Below the pieces are notes generated by a model that searched no databases, was not told the DNA's origin, and saw only the letters and a list, made by a program, of their open reading frames with translations. From a virus, in the IMG/VR virus record IMGVR_UViG_3300036828_000358, positions 1 to 24,308 of that record: a stretch of DNA of 24,308 bases; one strand, given 5' to 3'. Positions 1 to 7,961 of this stretch are shown here, piece after piece; position 1 is the stretch's first letter, and every line of letters starts with the position of its first letter. A program made the translations under genes and the position numbers.

Positions 1-702
1 CCAGTGGTTGGCCCCGTCGAGCACCAGGACCCAGGAGCTGGAGCTCGAGTCCGAGTTGGTCAGCTTGGCGTGGTCGAAGTTCGAGACCTCGCAGGCGAAG
101 TCGTACATCGCCGCGAAGCTGAAATCGCCGTGGATCGTGAACTGGTCGTACTTGTCGTTGTCGCAGAACTGCATGCTCGAATTGTTGACCCGGCCGATTT
201 GCAGTCCGGTGGCCGGTGGCGTGCCGCCGGCGCCGTTCATGTAGAAGTTGGACCAGAAGAGAAACCGCGAGCCCAGCGCGTCGATGCAGATGCCGCCAGC
301 CACCCGGCAGTCGATGCCCAAGTCGAGGATCCGGATCTGGCCGATCTGCGCGCCGGTGAAGTTGACCGTCTGCGTGATCCGGCTGACCTTGTTGGGGCAG
401 CCCCGCACGGTGCCGGCTACGCCGCTGGCGTAAGGCGTCGAGGCAACGAGGGTCTGGAAGGCCGCGGTGATCGCCGCACTGTCGTCGGTGGCACCATCGC
501 ACTTGGCGCCAAAGTCGGCGATGCTGAGGACGCGGGCGCCAAAGTCGTTGAGCGCGCTCGTCGTGGTCCCGCCGGTCGGCGCGATGCGCGCGGTCGATCC
601 GCTCGCGGCGGTGCCCGACAGCGGGCCGCTCATGTTTTGAGCCAGCGCGCTCGCGGCAATCAGCGAGGCGACGATTGCGCCCCATAAAACACGGTAGCGC
701 AT
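1..702 (-). CDS. Tail spike paralogue with beta-helix (pectate-lyase-like) fold, 3' end beyond window
   Basis: The reading frame is open from an ATG at 702 to the left edge, giving 234 residues without a stop. A GAGG ribosome site lies 5 bases upstream of the ATG. Residues 1-22 look like a Sec signal peptide: basic start, hydrophobic core, then ALA before Q. Residues 23-60 form a Gly/Ser/Thr-rich segment nearly identical to that of the 864-residue spike upstream in the operon. Next comes a FGAKCDG...DDSAAI motif, the usual opening of a pectate-lyase-3 type beta-helix, as found in phage depolymerase spikes. Past about residue 70 the two spikes no longer resemble each other. The role is inferred to be binding to, or cleavage of, a host surface polysaccharide. 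A secreted enzyme is the alternative. Being cut by the window edge, its active site and C-terminus cannot be judged. Confidence 0.85.
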   Translation of the reverse strand, partial: MRYRVLWGAIVASLIAASALAQNMSGPLSGTAASGSTARIAPTGGTTTSALNDFGARVLSIADFGAKCDGATDDSAAITAAFQTLVASTPYASGVAGTVRGCPNKVSRITQTVNFTGAQIGQIRILDLGIDCRVAGGICIDALGSRFLFWSNFYMNGAGGTPPATGLQIGRVNNSSMQFCDNDKYDQFTIHGDFSFAAMYDFACEVSNFDHAKLTNSDSSSSSWVLVLDGANHW

Positions 703-762
703 GCGAGCCTCGTTTGTTGGCCCGCGCGCTTAGCGGCGCGGGGCGTCCAGGGGATTATCGGG
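494..762 (-). repeat. Spike 5' module, copy A (leader + N-terminus)
   Basis: About 265 bases are nearly the same as 3193-3460. The shared part covers the untranslated leader (GATAA..CCCCTGG element, GC hairpin, CCAACAAACGAGG ribosome site) and the first roughly 70 codons of each spike. Copy A has one extra codon near the start. The similarity stops abruptly within the coding region, after the KCDG codons. Confidence 0.9.
721..742 (-). other. GC hairpin in leader of left spike
   Basis: A 7-bp perfect inverted repeat (CCCGCGC / GCGCGGG, 8-base loop) sits just upstream of the ribosome site for the ATG at 702. The other spike has an equivalent hairpin at the matching position. There is no T tract, so a plain terminator is unlikely. 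A role in translation control or transcript stability is a guess. Confidence 0.45.
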
Positions 763-803
763 GTGTGACGGTGTGACGGAGGGTCGGCGCGACGCGGCGG
801 GGG

Positions 804-3398
804 TTATTCGAACCCCGTGCAGGTGTAAGCAATTGTGTCCGCTGCGCTCGCCGTCCCTGTCAGGGTGAGGAGTGACCCGGAGGCAGTCGCTGCGAATACG
901 GTGCTCTTGGTCTCATCGGTAGCATGGCAGGCCGGGGCATTCGTCCAAGTCGCGCCAAACGAGATTACGCAAGCCGAGGAGCCACCCGTCCCAACAGTCA
1001 CCCGCCCCATGCTATCCGTGCCGGCGACTGAGGGCGAACCGCTGCCGCAGCCGGAGGAGATGGACGGCGCTGTCGCAGCGCCGTTATGGTAGGCTAGATG
1101 GGTGTTACCCGACGAGCTGCTGGCGCCGATTACGAGCTCCGCGGATGGGTTGTTCTGGCCAATGCCAAGCTTCCCTATGTTGGTGAGCACCGCACGGATG
1201 CCGGCGCCAGAGGTCCAGAAGGCAAGCGATCGCGCGGGGGTGCTAGAGCTGGTGTTGTTGTAGAAGATGGCGCCGTCATTCGCGTTGAGAGGATTGGCAA
1301 AGACCAACCCCTGCGCATCGCCCGACGCCGAGGGGGACAGAAACGTAAGTTTGGCGTTTGTCCCGGAGCCCTCGATGTTGGGGCCGGCGGTATTGTACGT
1401 CCCGGCGGCCACACCAGACGCACCATAAGCGCCTATGACCATGCCACCCGGGTGAAACTCCATCTGCCCTTGCGGGGACGAGTCGTTGAAGATCTTCGCG
1501 TGGACTTCGTCAGTCGTGGCCGGTGTGCCGAGCATGAAGGTGGAGTTCGAGTCGTTCATCGATCCGTTAACGTTGATCGTGTTCCGACCAGCGTTGTCAT
1601 CGAAATTCACGACCCCGCCTTCGCAGTCCTTTACGGTAGTGAAGATATCATTCTGCCCTGAGATCAGGCCGGCCGTCGCGTCGCCGATCTGGAAACAGAC
1701 CAGAGCATTAGAGTTCTGCGGATTACGGTAATACGATCCACCGATTATGGTGTTGTTCGTCGAGCGCATCTTAACCGTGCCGACGCTAGCCCCTTCCCCG
1801 GTCGAGTTGGCCAGAAAAGCATTGCCATCTAGGAGCCAGCTCCACTGCGGCTGTCCACCCACCGCCGTGGCCCAGACGTGCGAATTGGTGACCATCCCGC
1901 CGGAAGAGCGCGTGCCGAACCAGATGCCCTGACCACCACCCTGCCCGGCGTTGATGGCGAGGACCTGGTCTAGGCGCTCGTCGTGCGGCCCGTTGAAGTA
2001 GATGTTGTCGGTCCCGTAGCCCACGGTCTGGTAGGAGGTAACGCGATACCAGGAGGCTTCGAGAGAGCTGCCGAGGGAGGTGCTCACCCCTCCCGCGGTT
2101 CCCCACTCGCTCCAGATGTTCCGTTGGTTGGCATTCCAGACCTGGATATCCTCAAACAGAGGGCGTGCACCGTAATGGTCGATGACGTCGGTCACGTTCG
2201 GTGCGTTCGCGGCATTGCCGTTGAACCGCATGTGCATCAGCGAGACACCGATCGTGCCGTTCGCCGAGTTCGTGCCTACCAACGACGCGAAGCCGCTGCT
2301 CTGAATCAGAGGGCCGGTCAGCGCGCTCGTCGCCCACAGGACCGAAGTCTCTGGGCCGTCACCTAGCAGGGTCTCCTTGCTGTAGTAGACGATCGGCGAG
2401 CCGGTAAAGCATGTCCCGGCCGGAAACCGCAGAGTGCCTCCCGCGGTTGATAGAGCCGTCGTGCCCGCATTGATCGCGGTCCCGTTGTCCGTGCCATATT
2501 CCCACTCGGTGGCGGTGGTAACGGTAGTCGACGCGTTCGCCGCCAAGGTTGCCGTGCTCCCAGATACGCTAGAGATAGTCGTGATCAGGGGATTGGTGCT
2601 GAATGTGGGGGTGACGACGAGGCCGGCACCCGACCCGGACGAGGAAGTTTGCGTCAGCGTGCCGGGAAGCGAGCCATTGGTATAGGACCCTGGGGCCTTG
2701 ACGATGACGGTGGCAGCCTGCATCACCACAGTGAGCTGGGCCCCGACCAGGCCAGCACCGGTGACCGGCTCGGCTGCGATAGCAGTGGGGTTCTGGACGT
2801 AGCTGCCGGCCACAGTGATCGACAGGACAGCGCTGATCGCGCCGCCGCCGTTGACCGTGACCGAGGCTTGGAACTTGGTCGTGCCGCCGCCGGTCGTGCC
2901 TGTCACTGTCTGCGTGCCGGGGGTGCCAAGAGTGCCCGACGTCCCGCCAGGTACTGTCGCTGAGGCCACGCTAGTCGTCGCGACAATCCATGTTGACGTC
3001 CCGTCGGTCGCTGTGTCCTGCGGCGCGTAGACGGTCCCAGGGGTACTCACGGCAGCCGAAAGCAGGCGCGATGTCGCTCCCGCGCCGGCGATACTGATGT
3101 ACTTACCAGCATCACCCGATGCGAAAGTCACTGCGGTAGAAGTGAAGGTGTTGTGACCGGAGGTGATCGACCCGTCGGAAGCGGTGGACACCCCATCGCA
3201 TTTGCCGCCAAAGTCGACGACGTTGAGGACGCGGGCGCCAAAGTCGTTGAGCGCGCTCGTCGTGGTCCCGCCGGTCGGCGCTATGCGCGCGGTCGAGCCG
3301 CTCGATGCGGTGCCCGACAGCGGGCCGCTCATGTTTTGAGCCAGCGCGGTCGCGGCAATCAACGAGGCGACGAGCGGGCCCCACAGCAGGTAGCGCAT
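804..3398 (-). CDS. Tail spike with signal-peptide-like N-terminus and beta-helix domain
   Basis: 864 residues, ATG at 3398 with GAGG 5 bases upstream. Residues 1-20 resemble a Sec signal peptide (ATALA before Q). Residues 21-58 are the anchor segment shared with the left spike. The FGGKCDG motif near 62-69 opens a beta-helix. Residues about 150-270 contain two copies of an AGSYxxxP...GxGAGL-type repeat typical of phage fibres. The parallel helix probably spans about 320-640, judged from spike-like phrases such as FPAGTC (Cys330) and LLGDG. The last about 85 residues, with several Cys and a TWTNAPAC motif, resemble a C-terminal module common in phage tail proteins. Codon use past residue 70 is visibly less GC-biased than in neighbouring genes, which suggests a recombined body on a resident anchor. 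Likely a receptor-binding or depolymerase spike. No catalytic residues can be assigned. Confidence 0.85.
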   Translation of the reverse strand: MRYLLWGPLVASLIAATALAQNMSGPLSGTASSGSTARIAPTGGTTTSALNDFGARVLNVVDFGGKCDGVSTASDGSITSGHNTFTSTAVTFASGDAGKYISIAGAGATSRLLSAAVSTPGTVYAPQDTATDGTSTWIVATTSVASATVPGGTSGTLGTPGTQTVTGTTGGGTTKFQASVTVNGGGAISAVLSITVAGSYVQNPTAIAAEPVTGAGLVGAQLTVVMQAATVIVKAPGSYTNGSLPGTLTQTSSSGSGAGLVVTPTFSTNPLITTISSVSGSTATLAANASTTVTTATEWEYGTDNGTAINAGTTALSTAGGTLRFPAGTCFTGSPIVYYSKETLLGDGPETSVLWATSALTGPLIQSSGFASLVGTNSANGTIGVSLMHMRFNGNAANAPNVTDVIDHYGARPLFEDIQVWNANQRNIWSEWGTAGGVSTSLGSSLEASWYRVTSYQTVGYGTDNIYFNGPHDERLDQVLAINAGQGGGQGIWFGTRSSGGMVTNSHVWATAVGGQPQWSWLLDGNAFLANSTGEGASVGTVKMRSTNNTIIGGSYYRNPQNSNALVCFQIGDATAGLISGQNDIFTTVKDCEGGVVNFDDNAGRNTINVNGSMNDSNSTFMLGTPATTDEVHAKIFNDSSPQGQMEFHPGGMVIGAYGASGVAAGTYNTAGPNIEGSGTNAKLTFLSPSASGDAQGLVFANPLNANDGAIFYNNTSSSTPARSLAFWTSGAGIRAVLTNIGKLGIGQNNPSAELVIGASSSSGNTHLAYHNGAATAPSISSGCGSGSPSVAGTDSMGRVTVGTGGSSACVISFGATWTNAPACHATDETKSTVFAATASGSLLTLTGTASAADTIAYTCTGFE

Positions 3399-3460
3399 GC
3401 GAACCTCGTTTGTTGGCCCGCAGGGCGCGCGGCGCGGCGCGCCCAGGGGTGTTATCGGGT
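3193..3460 (-). repeat. Spike 5' module, copy B (leader + N-terminus)
   Basis: Partner of copy A at 494-762. The two have the same layout of leader, ribosome site, signal-like peptide and anchor codons, with scattered substitutions and one codon missing here. Both copies are in direct orientation about 2.7 kb apart, so recombination between them would delete the 864-residue spike body or fuse the two spikes. Confidence 0.9.
3423..3444 (-). other. GC hairpin in leader of 864-residue spike
   Basis: Perfect 8-bp inverted repeat GGGCGCGC / GCGCGCCC with a 6-base loop, in the 169-base gap between the upstream tail gene and the spike ATG. No T tract follows. It corresponds in position to the hairpin at 721-742. 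The rest of the gap (3445-3567) shows no gene and no convincing promoter. Confidence 0.5.
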
Positions 3461-3567
3461 GCTGGCGGTGTGTCGGGAGGGGTCGGCGAAGGTGCCCTGT
3501 AGCGCCCCCGTAGCGGCCCCTATGCGAATGTCGGGATCAGCCGGTTACGAGCCTCAAAACCCGTGGC

Positions 3568-4662
3568 TCATCGGGTGCCGGCGATCGTCCCGAAGACCCC
3601 GGCAATCGTCGTGTCGACGGCGGCGATCGCGTAGCACCGCAGCCGGTCGCCGGCGGGCAGCGTGAAACCCGCCGATACCGAATAGGTGCCGGTCGTGGCG
3701 GCCGAGTTGATCGTCAATGTGCCGACCGCCGTTGGCGTCCCGGCGTGGATCGTCTGGAAGTGCAGGGTGACGGTGGCCCCCGGGGCGACCTCGCAGCCCG
3801 GTGTCGGGCTCGTCGCGAAGTTCGCCGGGAAGGTCAGGTCGACCGGCGCTTGGACGTCGAAGATCTCGTAATTGCCGTCCCACGGGTCGGTCGTCATCTG
3901 GGCGAACGTGCCGCCCACCGAGAACGCCTGAAACCACTTGTAGGCGTTCTTCCGGCCGAGCCCGGTCAGCGTATAGGTGTAGAAGGCGACGTCGGCGATC
4001 TGCTGCGCGGCACCGCCAAGAGTGTTGAACGACGGGAATTTGAAATAGAGCGTGGTGCCGACGAGGTTCGGCGGATACTGCTGCTGAAAGGTCGAGCCGA
4101 CGATCCGGCCGAACATCGTGCCGATCGCGTGGCTGCCGATCGGCGTCCCGTAGCAGCCGCGGCGGATATAGGTGCCCAGGTCGTAGTGAAAGGCGCTGGT
4201 CAGGCTCGCCGCACTGAAGGAGATCAGCTCGCCGTCGCAGTAGCTCAGCGTCAGGAAGTCATCGGCGTCCTGCATCGTGCCGGGAAGCAACTGCGAGAGG
4301 CTTTCGGTCAGGTTGACCGAGAGCGTGTGCGTCGTGTCGGGGTCGGATCCCGAAGCGAAGACCGCGGTCAAGACACCCTGGATGCCGCCGGCGAGGATCG
4401 TGCCGATCGGCGTGTAGCTCGTGTTGTCGACGCTGACGTTGACCGTGCACCCGCCCCAATTGGGGCTCGCCCCGGTGGCGATGATCCACAGCAAGAGGTC
4501 GGCGTTGCTGAGCGGAAAGGGCGGCTCGAAGATGATCGGCGGGTTGGTGTCGCCGGGATCGGCGTTGATCTGCGGGCCGATGCCGGTGCCCCTCGTCGTC
4601 GTCTGCCGCGGGTAGATAAACGCCGTCGAGACACCGCTCGGGCTAATCGGGGGGAGCGCCAT
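3568..4662 (-). CDS. Tail tip protein resembling the C-terminal part of J/host-specificity proteins
   Basis: 364 residues. The ATG at 4662 overlaps the upstream stop as TGATG, so translation is probably coupled to the hub gene. Residues about 50-185 hold the pattern NWGGCTVNVSVD...Y..IG...G.LTA, then a LP...D..DFLTLSYCDGELISFSAA stretch, then LGTYIRRGCYGT. I recognise this block from the C-terminal half of phage-tail_3/gp15-type host-specificity proteins, where it is usually fused to the hub. Residues about 200-265 (TLYFKFPSFN...) continue that theme, and about 270-364 are a beta-rich end. It probably completes the tail tip with the 736-residue protein. The call rests on motif resemblance only. 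Confidence 0.7.
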   Translation of the reverse strand: MALPPISPSGVSTAFIYPRQTTTRGTGIGPQINADPGDTNPPIIFEPPFPLSNADLLLWIIATGASPNWGGCTVNVSVDNTSYTPIGTILAGGIQGVLTAVFASGSDPDTTHTLSVNLTESLSQLLPGTMQDADDFLTLSYCDGELISFSAASLTSAFHYDLGTYIRRGCYGTPIGSHAIGTMFGRIVGSTFQQQYPPNLVGTTLYFKFPSFNTLGGAAQQIADVAFYTYTLTGLGRKNAYKWFQAFSVGGTFAQMTTDPWDGNYEIFDVQAPVDLTFPANFATSPTPGCEVAPGATVTLHFQTIHAGTPTAVGTLTINSAATTGTYSVSAGFTLPAGDRLRCYAIAAVDTTIAGVFGTIAGTR

Positions 4663-6872
4663 CAGCGGCCTCCGGTGGGTCGAAGCATGTGCCCGGTGGT
4701 CGACCGCAGGCTGCCGGCGATATTGGGGACCGTGGGGTCACTCCCCAGCACCGCGCTAAGCCCGCTGATCGACACCACCGGTGCATCCGAGGTGATGCCC
4801 CCGCCCCACGGGACTGCCCCGTCCGGCATTGCGCAGGCAAAGGGGCCGCTCAGGTTGAGGACGACTTCTTGCGGGCCGGCGCCGCCGAACCCATAGAGCG
4901 GGCCAAGACCGGAGTGGCTTTCCGAGCCCGGGTTCCAGTAGCAGCCGGAGACGACGATGTAGAAAGGCTGCTTGGTCCCAAAGCCGGTGATGTCATACCC
5001 GAAGGCGGGCATGGCGAGCGTCGACTGCCCACCGCTGTTAAGGGTAGAGGGGGCCTCTTGAAAGGCGTTGGTGTTGTACGTGTTGTCGCCGATCCATTCC
5101 GGGGAAACCCCGCCGCCGCAGGTCTTCCAGAAGAAGTCTCCGTTCACCGTGTCGACGGCAAAGCAGTAAGTGGTCGGGACGCCATTGGGGTAATACGGGA
5201 TGCCGGCGCCGGCGTTCTCGTTGACGCCGAACTTGGTGTAGCCGCTGCCAAAAAACGCCGCGTCGTAGAGGCCCACACTGCTCGGGTCATTGCCGCAAAA
5301 CGCCCCGTACACCAAGGTCCCTTCGTCGCCTCCCGGGCCGGCGGTCGGGGACCACAGCGGAAAGTCGCCGCTGCCAAAGCCCAGCCGGATCTCCGAGAGC
5401 GCGTAGCCGTTGCCGTGCAATTGGAGGATCGTGATCTCGAAGTAGACCAGTGGCGGAAGCGGTGCGCCCTGGCCTTGCTGGATCTTCTCGGCCTCGACGG
5501 TCAGGTCGCCATTGTCGTTCTCTTCGATCGAGAGGACCCGCACCGCCTCCTGCTGAAGATAGAGGTCGCCCGCCTTGCCGGTGAGCAGGACGATGTCCAT
5601 CGGTTCGAGGAGCGCCTTGTCCCAGCCGATCTGAAACTTGTAGGGGCTGTTGCGGATATACTGCGACCGCTGCAAGACCAGCTGTGCGGCGACCTGGGCC
5701 GAGGTGGCACTGGCAAAGCATTTGCCGGGCAGGCTGTTGCCGATGCGCAAGCCGTATTGGTCGATCGCCCCTTGGTCGTACACCGCCAGGATCGTCGAAT
5801 TGTAGAAGTTGTCCCGGTCCAGGTACTCAATGGAGAACCAATTGAAGGCGTCGGCCGGATTGGTGCGGGTGACGATGATCGGGTCGTCCTGGCCGACCTC
5901 GGGATTGGCGGTGTCGTCTTGGTGCGGGTGCCACGGGATAAAGTCGTCGTCGGTCAGCGAGTAGACCGGCACCAGGTTGGGGTTCCAGGTGGCGCCGTTG
6001 CCGATCAGCTGCAGGTCGCCGTAGGGGATGATCTTTAAGAGCTCGCCGGAGACGACAATCGCGCTGTTGAGGATGTTGACCAGGCCATCCATCCACTGCG
6101 CGGCGCGCTGCTGCCCGTCGAGCGAGACCGAGACCAAGAGACCCGCGGCCTGGCAGTAGTCGCCAAAGGTGGTGCCGTCGCCCGGCGCCAGATCGTCGAG
6201 ATTGTCGCCCGGAAAGCCGGCGCCGTAGCGGATGTTGGTCAGAAAGTCGCGGATCACCAGGCCGGGGTTGGCGTCGAACGGGAAAAACGGGCCACCGGTG
6301 TCAAACAGGAACGCGCTGAGCTCAAAGCCGAGGTTGGGGATCGCCGGCGACATGCCGAGGATCATCGGGGTGCCGGTGATCCAGCAGGTGCCCGAGTAAT
6401 TGATCCCCGAGCCCAGCCCGTCAAACGTCGGGTCGCCCATCTGGCCGTCTTGGCCGGCGTAGAAATTGAGCTGGGCGGCCGAGAACGCCTCGACCGAGGA
6501 ATTGGCAAAGACCTGGTTGCCGTCGTTAAAGGTGATCGGCCCCTGGCACATGCCAAAGGCGACGTCGACCGAGAAGTTGGTGCCCTTCTTCGAGCCCTTT
6601 TTGCCGCCGCCCTTGCCGCCGCCGCCGCCCTTGCCGGATTGCACCGTGTTGGTGCCGCCGAGCGGCAGCGGTCCCACACCCTTGCCCTTTTTGCCGCCGC
6701 CCGGGCCCATGTAATCGCCGAGCGCGATCAAGTTGACCTGTTGGCGCACGGTGCCGTAGCACAACGGCAAGACCGAGCCGACTTGGCTGGTGTTGTAGCG
6801 CAGCGCGTTGAGCGACTGGTTCTGCCACCCGTTGTTCTGCATGAACGCGGTTTGCGTGCGGAAAAGGCTCAT
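4662..6872 (-). CDS. Central tail hub / host-specificity protein (phage-tail_3, gp15-like)
   Basis: 736 residues, ATG at 6872, 12 bases after the NlpC/P60 stop. The N-terminus (LNALRYNTSQVGSVLPLCYG) and the later VDVAFGMCQGPI are typical of tail hub proteins that close the tail tube. Residues 58-97 form a Gly/Lys-rich loop of the kind seen in this family. Residues about 200-470 (VIRDFLTNIRYG, IVTRTNPADAFNW, MDIVLLTG, VLSIEE) match the lambda J-like hub core. Residues about 473-736 begin YFEITILQ and contain a D.V.G.FFWKTCGGG...W pattern. They may be a SPRY-like sandwich domain used for receptor contact, but that part is tentative. Its usual C-terminal continuation is encoded separately just downstream. 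Confidence 0.82.
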   Translation of the reverse strand: MSLFRTQTAFMQNNGWQNQSLNALRYNTSQVGSVLPLCYGTVRQQVNLIALGDYMGPGGGKKGKGVGPLPLGGTNTVQSGKGGGGGKGGGKKGSKKGTNFSVDVAFGMCQGPITFNDGNQVFANSSVEAFSAAQLNFYAGQDGQMGDPTFDGLGSGINYSGTCWITGTPMILGMSPAIPNLGFELSAFLFDTGGPFFPFDANPGLVIRDFLTNIRYGAGFPGDNLDDLAPGDGTTFGDYCQAAGLLVSVSLDGQQRAAQWMDGLVNILNSAIVVSGELLKIIPYGDLQLIGNGATWNPNLVPVYSLTDDDFIPWHPHQDDTANPEVGQDDPIIVTRTNPADAFNWFSIEYLDRDNFYNSTILAVYDQGAIDQYGLRIGNSLPGKCFASATSAQVAAQLVLQRSQYIRNSPYKFQIGWDKALLEPMDIVLLTGKAGDLYLQQEAVRVLSIEENDNGDLTVEAEKIQQGQGAPLPPLVYFEITILQLHGNGYALSEIRLGFGSGDFPLWSPTAGPGGDEGTLVYGAFCGNDPSSVGLYDAAFFGSGYTKFGVNENAGAGIPYYPNGVPTTYCFAVDTVNGDFFWKTCGGGVSPEWIGDNTYNTNAFQEAPSTLNSGGQSTLAMPAFGYDITGFGTKQPFYIVVSGCYWNPGSESHSGLGPLYGFGGAGPQEVVLNLSGPFACAMPDGAVPWGGGITSDAPVVSISGLSAVLGSDPTVPNIAGSLRSTTGHMLRPTGGR

Positions 6873-6884
6873 CGCAGCGCCCGC

Positions 6885-7328
6885 TCAAAAGACCGAGAAG
6901 AATTTGACCGGCCGGTGCAGCCGGAGCTTGCCCTGCTCGCCGTCGCCGCGGCACACCTCGCCGCGCTCGGCATAGGCGTGGATCAGCCGCGGCCAGGCCG
7001 TGACGATCGCGCCGTGCCAGAAGAGCCGGCCATATTTGAAGATCGCCACGTCGCCCGGCAGCGGGGCGTCGATCTCGTGGCCGTAGCGCCCCAGCCCGGC
7101 GAGGTAGGTCTCCTCGTCGGTGTGCAGCATCTGGTCGGGCTTGTAGAACGGGATGACGATTTCGCCGATCAGGCCAACCGCGCGGTAGACGCCGTAAATC
7201 AGCCCGAGGCAGTCGACCCCGGCACCCTTCAGGTGGGCGTTTGAGTGAAAGCGGGTGCCGAGCCAGGTTTCAGCTTCGGCGAGGATCGCTTGGCGGCGAG
7301 GATCGAGTTCTGTCAAGAATGCCCCCAT
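6885..7328 (-). CDS. NlpC/P60-family tail peptidase (gp14-like)
   Basis: 147 residues from the ATG at 7328. The pattern EAETWLGTRF...GAGVDCLGLIYG gives the catalytic Cys40. His105 (FWHGAIV) and His117 (IHAYA) are the likely partners. The family hydrolyses peptide bonds in peptidoglycan, and in siphovirus tail tips it helps penetration and tip assembly. Its place just before the hub gene matches gene transfer agents and many lambdoid phages. The start is unsure: TTG at 7316 (MTELDP..., GGGGG 8 bases upstream) fits the usual family N-terminus well, and ATG at 7361 is also in frame. The ATG at 7328 overlaps the divergent start at 7327 in a shared CATG. Confidence 0.88.
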   Translation of the reverse strand: MGAFLTELDPRRQAILAEAETWLGTRFHSNAHLKGAGVDCLGLIYGVYRAVGLIGEIVIPFYKPDQMLHTDEETYLAGLGRYGHEIDAPLPGDVAIFKYGRLFWHGAIVTAWPRLIHAYAERGEVCRGDGEQGKLRLHRPVKFFSVF

Positions 7329-7554
7329 GACGATTGACCCGCTCGCCATCTCAGACGGCATCGCCGGGCGGCTGATGCACGCCCACAGCCAGGCGACAGA
7401 CGAGGTTGTTCAGGCCGTCCGTGTGGCGGTGCTGGCGGCTTATCACCAGGGCTGGGAGGACGCCTTCGAGGCGTTCCGCAAGGCGATCGCCGATCGGGAG
7501 AAGCCGTCCGCCGAGATCCTCAAAGAGTTGGAGCAGCAAGTGAGGTCACGGTGA
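7327..7554 (+). CDS. Small helical protein, unknown function, opposite strand
   Basis: 75 residues from ATG at 7327, reading MTIDPLAISDGIAGRLM and then Ala/Glu-rich helices ending in a Lys/Glu/Gln segment (EILKELEQQV). Composition is that of a real soluble alpha-helical protein, unlike the Arg/Pro-rich antisense frames around it. It lies head to head with the NlpC/P60 gene, the two start codons sharing CATG, and its stop overlaps the next plus-strand start (TGATG). No good ribosome site is visible upstream. An in-frame ATG at 7255 would extend it into NlpC antisense sequence and is less likely. No family recognised. Confidence 0.65.
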   Translation: MTIDPLAISDGIAGRLMHAHSQATDEVVQAVRVAVLAAYHQGWEDAFEAFRKAIADREKPSAEILKELEQQVRSR

Positions 7555-7805
7555 TGCCCGGCTACTGGATGTCGGAAACCTCGGGCCGGCTGCGCCCGGT
7601 GATCGAGGCTTACCTGACCGACAAGCCGCTGACGTCGGACGACATCGCGATGCTGCGGGATTACCTGCGGCATTGGATCGAGGATCCGGTCTGGCAGGGG
7701 CCGGCGATCGACCAGCTACGCGCCGATATCGCCGGGCTGACCTCGCGCCCGGCGATCGCGCGCTGGCTCGACACCGCGATCGACCACGGGGTCGACCCGC
7801 TGTGA
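7554..7805 (+). CDS. Small hypothetical protein of a type common in rhizobial genomes
   Basis: 83 residues from ATG at 7554. A GTG at 7551 is equally possible. GAGG lies 5-8 bases upstream. The sequence has the order PGYWM, LRPVIEAYL, MLRDYLRHWI, PVWQGPAIDQLR, LTSRPAIARWLD, GVDPL. I recall this pattern from short hypothetical proteins of Bradyrhizobium-like genomes. It is helical with no transmembrane segment. It overlaps the 75-residue gene by one base, so the two form a plus-strand pair inside a minus-strand late operon. Function unknown. A small lysogen-expressed (moron-like) or regulatory protein is possible. Confidence 0.75.
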   Translation: MPGYWMSETSGRLRPVIEAYLTDKPLTSDDIAMLRDYLRHWIEDPVWQGPAIDQLRADIAGLTSRPAIARWLDTAIDHGVDPL

Positions 7806-7925
7806 GTTTGTCGGACTTTGTCGGGGTTGGTACAAATGCCAGTCCAACGGCCAGTCGGTTGCGGGGCGAGGGGGCCCCGGGATCGGCGATTAAGCCGGCG
7901 GACTCGTGAGCGTTGTGGGAAGGAA

Positions 7926-7961
7926 GGGAGGCGGGCCTCAGCAGCCCGTCTCCCGGCTGCT
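7926..7961. terminator. Terminator-like hairpin pair between convergent genes
   Basis: Two overlapping stems lie between the converging 83-residue gene and the fibre gene. The first is GGGAGGCGGG (7926-7935) with CCCGTCTCCC (7945-7954), 10 pairs including one G-T. The second is AGCAGCC (7940-7946) with GGCTGCT (7955-7961). They share bases, so only one can form at a time. No strong T tract follows in either direction, so termination efficiency is uncertain. The rest of 7806-7925 shows no gene. Confidence 0.45.

Noticed and set aside
4-687. Plus-strand open frame of 227 codons at the left edge
   Set aside because: Antisense to the partial spike, whose minus-strand frame has a clear start, ribosome site and a paralogue.
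3745-4896. Plus-strand open frame of 383 codons
   Set aside because: It is fully antisense to two confident tail genes. Composition is Arg/Asp/Val-rich and repetitive, as expected from a GC-rich antisense frame. No domain is recognisable.
4689-6038. Plus-strand open frame of 449 codons
   Set aside because: Antisense to the hub gene, with shadow-like composition and no motif.
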